From: Candidatus Brevefilum sp.
GTDB lineage: Bacteria; Chloroflexota; Anaerolineae; Anaerolineales; Anaerolineaceae
Assembly: GCA_007119455.1 (NCBI GenBank)
Contig: SKPR01000111.1
Span: 1 to 14,787, forward strand
Length of the DNA: 14,787 nt
Reading direction: 5' to 3'
The translations under genes and the position numbers were made by a program. This document shows, piece after piece, positions 1 to 5,827 of this stretch; the stretch's first letter is position 1, and the number at the start of each line of letters is the position of its first letter. Below the pieces are notes generated by a model. The model ran no database searches, was not told the DNA's origin, and worked only from the letters and a program-made list of their open reading frames with translations.

Positions 1-192
1 CATATCACACCTGAATCGGCAATACAGGAATTTCCTCAAATCAAAGGCTTTCCCCTTATCCAGAGCGGCGATGTCCATTATCTTGATGATTTTCTAGGAG
101 TCAATCAGTTTCTGATCGAATCTCCTACACTTTCCGAAATCATCATGGCCCTCAAGGGAGAAAATGGACGAAAATTTTCACTTAAAGACTAA
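1..192 (+). CDS. PHP-domain protein, C-terminal fragment (5' part outside window)
   Basis: Reading from base 1 in frame 1 gives 63 residues ending in TAA at 190-192; the start lies upstream of the window. The visible part contains FPLIQSGDVHYLDD, which resembles the C-terminal SSDAHYL motif of PHP-domain (polymerase/histidinol phosphatase-like) metal-dependent phosphoesterases, followed by a tail of the form LSEIIMALKGENGRKFSL. PHP proteins of this kind are often encoded directly upstream of NuoE/ATPase/NuoF genes in trimeric [FeFe]-hydrogenase loci, which agrees with the neighbours here. Their exact role there is not established to my knowledge. In the usual motif the D of SSDAH helps bind metal; here it reads SGDVH, so D and H are kept. 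The gene may end the preceding transcription unit, because a promoter-like region follows. The family call rests on a short fragment and on context. Confidence 0.6.
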   Translation, partial: HITPESAIQEFPQIKGFPLIQSGDVHYLDDFLGVNQFLIESPTLSEIIMALKGENGRKFSLKD

Positions 193-229
193 TTTGACGA
201 TTCTCTATCATAAATATGACATTTGTGTA

Positions 230-258
230 TTGACCAGTTATCAAAGCGGGATTAAACT
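230..258 (+). promoter_or_regulatory. Candidate sigma-70-type promoter of the hydrogenase operon
   Basis: TTGACC at 230-235 matches the -35 consensus at 5 of 6 positions. After a 17-bp spacer, TAAACT at 253-258 matches the -10 consensus at 4 of 6. Transcription would start near 265, inside the Rex-like palindrome at 262-279 and about 70 nt upstream of the preferred ATG of the first structural gene (336). The position is sensible for an operon promoter, but the -10 is weak and no transcript data are available. Confidence 0.4.
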
Positions 259-261
259 GAT

Positions 262-279
262 TTGTGGTTAATTTCACAA
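262..279. promoter_or_regulatory. Rex-type operator (NADH/NAD+ redox sensor site)
   Basis: The 18-bp sequence TTGTGGTTAATTTCACAA has perfect outer arms TTGTG/CACAA separated by 8 bp. This matches the known Rex box TTGTGAA-N4-TTCACAA in length and spacing; the right half TTCACAA is exact and the left half differs at two positions (GT for AA). Rex is a repressor released when NADH is high, and it commonly controls fermentative hydrogenase and NADH-recycling genes. The site lies at the predicted transcription start, where bound repressor would block initiation. The Rex gene itself is not in this window. Confidence 0.65.
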
Positions 280-335
280 TCCAAACGATCGCGCTGGATA
301 ACCAAAAAGCAATTATTATCGGAGATGCGATATCG

Positions 336-851
336 ATGCTAAAAACTCTTGAAAAGATACCTGTAGATGATCCTATCAACGATCACGCCCAACGCGTAAT
401 CATTGACCGGATCATTGAAGAAAACAAAACCCTGCCGGGTGCCACCATGGTGGTTCTCAATCGATTACAGGAAGCTATCGGCTTCATCTCACCTGCCATG
501 CAAGTGTATGTCGCCAAAGGATTGGGAGAGCCGGTCAGCCGCATTCATGGTGTGGTTTCTTTTTACTCGTTCTTTACCACAACACCTCGCGGTAAACACA
601 CCATCAAGTTCTGCGTTGGTACAGCCTGTTACGTTAGCGGGATCAACCAGATCGTTGAAAAAGCCAGGCAGATTCTCGGCATTGAACCAGGAGAAACAAC
701 CGAAGATGGACTGATCACCATTGAACTTTGCCGTTGTGTGGGTGCCTGCAGCCAGGCACCGGTCATTGTGGTCAATGAGGAATTCGTCGGACGTGTAAAA
801 CCCAACCGCTTCCCAAAGACGATTCAGGATTTGAAATCCAAGGAAGCATAA
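336..851 (+). CDS. hydC: NuoE/HydC-like [2Fe-2S] subunit (first copy)
   Basis: This 171-residue protein is a thioredoxin-like [2Fe-2S] subunit of the NuoE/HoxE/HydC family, which assists the NuoF flavin subunit in NADH-linked hydrogenases and complex I. An N-terminal helical part (about 15-80, with GVVSFYSFF) is followed by the cluster domain. The four ligands are present: C93 and C98 (FCVGTAC), and C134 and C138 (CRCVGAC); C132 is an extra cysteine. A GTG at 264 opens the same frame, but it lies inside the Rex-like palindrome and at the predicted transcription start, and its 24 extra residues do not look like a NuoE N-terminus. ATG 336 has GGAG at 321-324 and gives a normal family length. 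It is the first gene of the structural operon, and the next gene starts 1 nt after its stop. Being closest to the HydB-like NuoF, it is probably that protein's partner. Confidence 0.88.
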   Translation: MLKTLEKIPVDDPINDHAQRVIIDRIIEENKTLPGATMVVLNRLQEAIGFISPAMQVYVAKGLGEPVSRIHGVVSFYSFFTTTPRGKHTIKFCVGTACYVSGINQIVEKARQILGIEPGETTEDGLITIELCRCVGACSQAPVIVVNEEFVGRVKPNRFPKTIQDLKSKEA

Positions 852-852
852 A

Positions 853-1422
853 ATGCGTGAACTGGCCCTACACATCCTCGATATTGCTGAAAACAGCATA
901 TCAGCCGGTGCCACCCGGGTCAAAATCACCATCGAAGAAAACTTTAGTGATGACCTGCTCATCATCAAAATTGAGGATAATGGCAAAGGAATGGATGCAG
1001 AAACGGTAGCAAGAATAACTGATCCCTTCGTAACATCCCGCACGACACGGAAGGTCGGACTGGGTATTCCATTCTTTAAAGCGGCAGCGGAAGCCTGCCA
1101 GGGAACCTTTGCAATCCAATCCGAACCTGGTTTGGGTACGCGAGTTGAAGCGAGCTTTCAACACAGCCATATTGACCGCATGCCATTGGGTGACATTATC
1201 TCCACATTAATGACGTTGATCATCGGCACACCCGAAGTCCACTGGATTTTTGAATACCAAGTGGATGAAGAAGTTTTCATCTTTGATGATGAACCGATCA
1301 AACAAACCCTCGAGGGTGTCTCCCTTTCTGAACCCATAGTGATGAAATTCATCCGGGAGGCCCTGATAGAAGGCATTCAAAGTACTAGCCAGCCGTTGGA
1401 AGAAGTTAGCCAGAGAATATAA
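853..1422 (+). CDS. GHKL-type ATP-binding protein (histidine-kinase-like ATPase domain)
   Basis: This 189-residue protein carries the Bergerat ATP-binding fold of histidine kinases, anti-sigma factors and MutL. The N box is at about 10-20 (AENSISAGA, N14), the G1 box at 42-46 (DNGKG), the G2 box at 69-72 (GLGI), and a G3-like GLGTRV at 93-98. There is no phospho-acceptor histidine domain, no membrane segment and no sensor domain. The last 80 or so residues are a poorly characterised tail. Such proteins sit between NuoE and the small ferredoxin-like gene in many trimeric [FeFe]-hydrogenase operons. Whether they act in assembly, in regulation, or as a partner of a DRTGG-type protein is not known. 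Translation is probably coupled to the NuoE gene: its stop (849-851) is 1 nt before this ATG, and AAGGA-type ribosome binding sequence overlaps the end of that gene. Confidence 0.85.
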   Translation: MRELALHILDIAENSISAGATRVKITIEENFSDDLLIIKIEDNGKGMDAETVARITDPFVTSRTTRKVGLGIPFFKAAAEACQGTFAIQSEPGLGTRVEASFQHSHIDRMPLGDIISTLMTLIIGTPEVHWIFEYQVDEEVFIFDDEPIKQTLEGVSLSEPIVMKFIREALIEGIQSTSQPLEEVSQRI

Positions 1423-1439
1423 TCTGACAGGAGTAAATT

Positions 1440-1808
1440 ATGTCCACAATAAAATCATTAGACGATCTCAAAAAAATCCGAGAACAGGCACTGCAGAAAC
1501 AGCAACTCAAAGAGACCTCCGGGAAAAAAGAGGTGATTGTCGGCATGGGCACCGTCGGTATCGCAGCCGGTGCTCGGGAGACCCTGAAAGCTATCCTTGA
1601 CATGATCGAATCTGAAAATTTAGAGGATATCATTGTCCGGCAAACGGGCAACATTGGCCTCGATTCGTTCGAGCCCATCGTGCAGGTCGTTCTGCCAGGT
1701 GAAGAAAAAGTGACTTATGGGAAAGTCACACCTGAGATGGCCCGCCGTATTGTGCAAGAGCATGTTGTTGACGGCAAGGTTGTGACAGAATACCGAATTG
1801 AGAGTTAA
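1440..1808 (+). CDS. Thioredoxin-fold ferredoxin-like protein lacking all cluster cysteines
   Basis: This 122-residue protein resembles the small (2Fe-2S) ferredoxin-domain proteins encoded between the ATPase and NuoF in HydABC-type operons. The family landmarks are present: GMGTxGIAAGAR (35-46), RQTGxIGLxxFEPIVQV (67-83), then VTYGKVTPE and a C-terminal EHVVDGKVV. The family normally has cysteines in GTCGIAAG and in TGCIGLC. Here these positions are V39, N71 and D75, and the protein has no cysteine at all, so it cannot bind a Cys-ligated [2Fe-2S] cluster. The rest of the fold is well kept and shows no frameshift, so this is probably a functional structural or regulatory protein and not a decaying gene. 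AGGAG at 1429-1433 sits 6 nt before the ATG. The next gene follows after 32 nt. Confidence 0.8.
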   Translation: MSTIKSLDDLKKIREQALQKQQLKETSGKKEVIVGMGTVGIAAGARETLKAILDMIESENLEDIIVRQTGNIGLDSFEPIVQVVLPGEEKVTYGKVTPEMARRIVQEHVVDGKVVTEYRIES

Positions 1809-1840
1809 CACAGAAACTTATCACGTCTAAAAGGTAATCT

Positions 1841-3625
1841 ATGGCTTATTTTCGTTCACACATCCTGGTTTCAGTAGATCCTATCTGCGTTGAAAAAGGC
1901 GCATATGACCTGATCGATGCATTCCAGGACGAATTGGTAAAACAGGGGTTGGTTGATGAAGTTCAGGTGCTCGAAACCTCACGAATCGGCGATCCTCATT
2001 CGGAAGGTCCTGATCTGATGGTCTATCCTGAAGCCGTCCATTATGCCAATCTTTCAGTAACAGACGTCCCCTTTTTGGTGGAAGAGCATTTCGTAAAAGG
2101 TCGTGTTGCTGAAAAATTTATGCGTGAGATCGAAGAGGTCGTTGACGAAGAACTCTCTGCTCCCCAGGCAAAAGAGGTGCGCATTGTTCTTAAAAACATT
2201 GGCGATATCGACCCACTCAATATCGAGGAATACATTGCCCGTGATGGTTATCTGGCCTTAGGTCAAGTTCTCCTCGAGATGTCACCTGAAGAAACGATCC
2301 AGGAAGTGATCGACTCGGGTCTGCGAGGGCGTGGTGGTGCTGGTTTCCCCACCGGTCTCAAATGGCGTTTCATCCGAGCTGCTGAGGGGGATCAAAAATT
2401 TATGATCTGCAACGCCGATGAAGGAGACCCGGGTGCCTTTGCAAACCGGCGTGTCCTTGAAGGTGATCCGCACTCGGTCATCGAGGGCATGATCATAGCT
2501 GCCTATGCAGCCGGCGCCAGCCAGGGTTATATTTATTGCCGGGCTGAATATCCGATTGCCGTTCAGACAATGAAAACTGCTATTGAGCAGGCCCGGAACT
2601 TTGGTCTGTTGGGTGAAAACATCCTGGGCAGTGAATTTTCCTTTGATTTAGAAGTCCGGATGGGCGCTGGCGCATTCGTTTGCGGTGAGGAAACAGCCCT
2701 GATGGCATCCATTGAGGGTAAGCGCGGCGAACCCCGCCCACGCCCACCATTCCCTGCACAAAAGGGTTTGTGGGATGAACCTTCCAATATCAACAATGTT
2801 GAAACCTTTTCAAACATTCCCCAAATCATTCTCAACGGTGCTGAATGGTTTGCCAGTCTGGGTTATGAGAAAAGCACCGGCACCAAGACATTCTCAATGG
2901 CTGGTGATGTCAAGAATACCGGTTTGATTGAGGTTCCTTTCGGTATTTCACTCCGCGAAATTATCTTTGATGTCGGCGGTGGAATCAAAGATGATAAAAA
3001 ATTTAAAGCCATCCAAACTGGTGGCCCAATGGGAGGATGCCTGCCTGAATCATATCTCGATCTTCCCATGGATTACGAAGCGTTAGATAAAGCAGGCTCA
3101 ATTCTCGGCTCAGGTGGTCTGGTTGCCATGGATGAGGGCACCTGCATGGTTGATATCGCTCGCTTCTTCATGGAGTTTACCCAGGAAGAAAGCTGTGGGA
3201 AATGTACCCCCTGTCGAATTGGTACCCGCCGAATTCTCGAACTCCTCACCCGGATTTGCGATGGCAAGGGTAAACCAGAGGATATTGGCACCTTGAGAAT
3301 GCTTTGTGATCAAATCAACGAAAACAGTTTATGCGGATTGGGTAAAGGAGCCCCTAATCCGGTCAAAAGCACACTGGAACATTTTTTGGATGAATACGAA
3401 GCCCATATTTATGAAAAACGCTGCCCGGCTAAAGTCTGCAAGGCATTAATTCGTTTTGAAATTCTCGATGGCTTGTGCACCGGTTGTACCCTTTGTGCCC
3501 GTAACTGCCCGGTTGATGCAATTTCAGGCGAACGCCGCCAATTGCATGTCATTGATCCGGATATCTGCATCCAGTGTGGCATCTGTGAACAAATCTGCCC
3601 ATATGATGCCATTGAAATAAAATAG
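1841..3625 (+). CDS. hydB: NuoF/HydB-like flavin subunit with C-terminal 2x[4Fe-4S] domain (bifurcating type)
   Basis: This 594-residue protein is the NAD(H)- and FMN-binding subunit expected to exchange electrons with NAD(P)H and ferredoxin. Domains in order: an N-terminal thioredoxin-like domain (about 6-70); the NuoF core with RGRGGAGFPTGLKW (162-175), the NADEGDPGAF signature (191-200) and GAGAFVCGEETAL (275-287); the [4Fe-4S] site with C452, C455, C458 (ESCGKCTPC) and C498; a cysteine pair C528/C533 in a linker that in HydB relatives has been linked to a zinc-containing hinge; and a ferredoxin domain with C546/C549/C552/C556 and C576/C579/C582/C586. NADEGDPGAF plus the ferredoxin tail is what I associate with electron-bifurcating HydB, unlike the NADESEPGTF of the second NuoF here. 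The N-terminal domain keeps only C16 of its four expected cluster cysteines. The substrate (NAD or NADP) cannot be read from sequence. Confidence 0.93.
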   Translation: MAYFRSHILVSVDPICVEKGAYDLIDAFQDELVKQGLVDEVQVLETSRIGDPHSEGPDLMVYPEAVHYANLSVTDVPFLVEEHFVKGRVAEKFMREIEEVVDEELSAPQAKEVRIVLKNIGDIDPLNIEEYIARDGYLALGQVLLEMSPEETIQEVIDSGLRGRGGAGFPTGLKWRFIRAAEGDQKFMICNADEGDPGAFANRRVLEGDPHSVIEGMIIAAYAAGASQGYIYCRAEYPIAVQTMKTAIEQARNFGLLGENILGSEFSFDLEVRMGAGAFVCGEETALMASIEGKRGEPRPRPPFPAQKGLWDEPSNINNVETFSNIPQIILNGAEWFASLGYEKSTGTKTFSMAGDVKNTGLIEVPFGISLREIIFDVGGGIKDDKKFKAIQTGGPMGGCLPESYLDLPMDYEALDKAGSILGSGGLVAMDEGTCMVDIARFFMEFTQEESCGKCTPCRIGTRRILELLTRICDGKGKPEDIGTLRMLCDQINENSLCGLGKGAPNPVKSTLEHFLDEYEAHIYEKRCPAKVCKALIRFEILDGLCTGCTLCARNCPVDAISGERRQLHVIDPDICIQCGICEQICPYDAIEIK

Positions 3626-3663
3626 GTCTGCATCACTAATGTTCAATACAGAGGAGGAAGGCT

Positions 3664-4143
3664 ATGCCAGTTGAAGTCAAAGTTGACCAGGATGTTCGCA
3701 AAATTGTGCGAACGCTTGTTGAGGAGAAAGGGCCTGAGAAAGCAGAACTCATCCCCATCCTCCATGAGATTAATAGTGAGTTGGGCTATATTTCCGATGA
3801 AGCAATCAAAGAATTAAGCGAGCGAATGAATATCCCCAGCAGCCATATCTACTCTGTGGCAACCTTCTACCGGATGCTTTCCACTGAACCTCGCGGGAGG
3901 CACGTGATCCAGTTCTGTGAAAGTGCGCCCTGTCATGTGGCTGGCGGTCGTCTTGTCTGGGAGAAATTGCAGCGTGAATTGGGTTTGTCTAAGGGTGAAA
4001 CCAGTGAAGATGAAAAATGGTCCCTGATTACCACCAGTTGCCTCGGCGTTTGTGGTGTGGGTCCGGTGCTGGTTGTTGACAATAATATTTATGGTAACGT
4101 GACACCTGAACAGGTGCCAGGAATCCTGAGCAATTATGAATAG
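3664..4143 (+). CDS. NuoE/HoxE-like [2Fe-2S] subunit (second copy)
   Basis: This 159-residue NuoE-family protein is clearly diverged from the first copy at 336-851. The helical N-terminal part contains ELGYISDEAIKELSERMNIP and the conserved SVATFYRMLS (64-73). The four [2Fe-2S] ligands are intact: C85 and C90 (CESAPC), and C126 and C130 (CLGVC). GAGGAGG at 3651-3657 precedes the ATG by 6 nt, making it one of the strongest ribosome binding sites in the operon. The gene sits directly upstream of the second NuoF, with which it probably pairs as in HoxEF or NuoEF. The stop codon lies only 10 nt before the preferred start of that gene. Confidence 0.92.
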   Translation: MPVEVKVDQDVRKIVRTLVEEKGPEKAELIPILHEINSELGYISDEAIKELSERMNIPSSHIYSVATFYRMLSTEPRGRHVIQFCESAPCHVAGGRLVWEKLQRELGLSKGETSEDEKWSLITTSCLGVCGVGPVLVVDNNIYGNVTPEQVPGILSNYE

Positions 4144-4153
4144 GAGAGATCAG

Positions 4154-5800
4154 ATGAAGGCAACGCGTTCAATGGTGCTGGTATCAAGCGACCCCGAAAG
4201 CATGGATCGCGGTGCGCTTGAGGTATTTAATCGGCTTCAAAAACAGATCCTCGCTTATGGTTTGCAAGAAGAAATCACACTTTCGATGATCAGTGATGTC
4301 AGCAAGAAATCTGCCAATCCCCTGGTTTTGGTCTACCCTGATGCTGTGATATATGGCTCAGTAACTGCAGACGACGTGCCCTTGATTGTTGAAGAACACC
4401 TTTACAAAGGGCGTGTGGTTGAACACAAACAGATTTCACCCTATGATCTCACAGGGAAGATCGCCTGGCTAACCGCACGGAAAGGCACCCTGCCGGCTGA
4501 ATACCGGATTGTGCTGAAAAATGTCGGGTTAATTGATCCTGAAAATATTGATGAATATATCATCAATGAAGGCTATGAAGCCCTGGGAACCGTGCTTAAG
4601 GAAATGACCCCGGAAGAGGTTTATACAGAAATTAAAAATTCCGGTCTGAGGGGACGCGGCGGTGCTGGCTTTCCCACTGGTCTGAAATGGCAATTTGTGG
4701 CAGGCACAAAAAGCGAGAAAAAATATGTCATCTGCAATGCGGATGAAAGTGAACCTGGGACGTTTAAAGATCGGCTCGTCCTGGAAGGCGACCCCCACGC
4801 TATCATTGAAGCCATGTCGATTGCTGCATATGCCGTAGGTGCAGATGAAGGTTTTGTCTATATTCGTGGTGAATACGGACTGGCCATAACCCGGATGGCA
4901 AAAGCCATCGAACAGGCCCGTGAATATGGGCTACTGGGAGAGGATATTTTCGGCACCGGTTTCTCCTTTGATCTGCACATTCATGCCGGTGCAGGCGCGT
5001 ATATCTGTGGTGAAGAAACTGCACTGATCGAATCCATCGAAGGCAACCGTGGTGAACCCCGAGCCCGCCCACCCTATCCCACCACAGCTGGACTCTGGCA
5101 AAAACCAACGGTCGTGAACAATGTGGAAACACTGGCCAACATTCCCGCAATCATCCGTAACGGTGCTGAATGGTACAAAGCCATTGGAACACCATCCAGT
5201 CCTGGCACCAAGGTTTATACAATCCTTGGCAATGTGAATGTGACCGGCCTGATCGAGGTTCCCATGGGAATTACCCTTCGAGAGGTCATATCAATCTACG
5301 CTCGCGGGATGAAGAACGGCGCCCGTTTAAAAATTGCCCAAACAGGTGGCTCAAGTGGCTCAATCATTCCAGCAAGCCTTCAGGACACCCCCATGGATTT
5401 TGACTCGTACAGTAAGGCAGGTGTGTCGCTGGGTTCTGGTGCTTTATTGATTGGTGACGAAAATGTTTGTGCTGTGGATCTGGCCAAGGTTTTATTGAAT
5501 TTCTTCCGGTTTGAGAGTTGCGGGAAATGTAACCCGTGCCGGATTGGGAATAAACGAGCGTACCAAATCCTCTGGAATATTTCAGAAGGCGTCGGTACGA
5601 TGCAGGACCTCACGGATCTGAGCCAGCTCAGTGACCAGCTCTATGAACTCTCGAATTGTGGGCTGGGGCAGACCGCCGGATCACCACTGCATGATATTTT
5701 GGCACATTTCCGGGCTGAGGTGGAAGCCCATGTAAAATTAAAAGTTTGTCCGACAGGTGTCTGCCAAATGAGCGGACGCCGGGCATATCAGATTGACTGA
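4154..5800 (+). CDS. NuoF/HoxF-like flavin subunit without ferredoxin tail (second copy)
   Basis: This 548-residue NADH:FMN oxidoreductase subunit has a thioredoxin-like N-terminal domain (about 5-68), the NuoF core with LRGRGGAGFPTGLKW (165-179), NADESEPGTF (195-204) and GAGAYICGEETAL (279-291), and the [4Fe-4S] site C456/C459/C462 plus C502. It ends soon after VCPTGVC (531-537), so the 2x[4Fe-4S] domain of the first NuoF is absent. NADESEPGTF is the form typical of HoxF and complex I NuoF, which suggests an ordinary NADH dehydrogenase-type flavin site. The N-terminal domain has no cysteine at all, so its [2Fe-2S] cluster is lost. An ATG at 4136 is in frame, but it overlaps the upstream gene. 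ATG 4154 is preferred because GGAG lies at 4143-4146 with suitable spacing. Confidence 0.92.
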   Translation: MKATRSMVLVSSDPESMDRGALEVFNRLQKQILAYGLQEEITLSMISDVSKKSANPLVLVYPDAVIYGSVTADDVPLIVEEHLYKGRVVEHKQISPYDLTGKIAWLTARKGTLPAEYRIVLKNVGLIDPENIDEYIINEGYEALGTVLKEMTPEEVYTEIKNSGLRGRGGAGFPTGLKWQFVAGTKSEKKYVICNADESEPGTFKDRLVLEGDPHAIIEAMSIAAYAVGADEGFVYIRGEYGLAITRMAKAIEQAREYGLLGEDIFGTGFSFDLHIHAGAGAYICGEETALIESIEGNRGEPRARPPYPTTAGLWQKPTVVNNVETLANIPAIIRNGAEWYKAIGTPSSPGTKVYTILGNVNVTGLIEVPMGITLREVISIYARGMKNGARLKIAQTGGSSGSIIPASLQDTPMDFDSYSKAGVSLGSGALLIGDENVCAVDLAKVLLNFFRFESCGKCNPCRIGNKRAYQILWNISEGVGTMQDLTDLSQLSDQLYELSNCGLGQTAGSPLHDILAHFRAEVEAHVKLKVCPTGVCQMSGRRAYQID

Positions 5801-5827
5801 GAATAGAATTAATGGAGTGTCACTAAG

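Noticed and set aside
230..244. FNR-type site TTGACCAGTTATCAA
   Set aside because: The half-sites TTGA and TCAA are separated by 7 bp instead of the 6 bp of the FNR consensus, and the left part is better explained as the -35 element.
264..335. GTG 264 as the start of the first NuoE gene
   Set aside because: It lies inside the Rex-like palindrome and at the predicted transcription start, has a poor ribosome binding site, and adds 24 residues unlike NuoE. ATG 336 with GGAG upstream fits better.
489..1043. Long minus-strand open frame of 184 codons
   Set aside because: It lies antisense to the well-supported NuoE and ATPase genes, resembles no family I know, and is best explained as a shadow of their codon use. 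The same applies to the other minus-strand frames, including 13031-13597.
1841..5800. The two NuoF genes as a recent tandem duplication
   Set aside because: They differ in active-site signature, in presence of the ferredoxin tail and throughout the core, so they look like old paralogues of different type.
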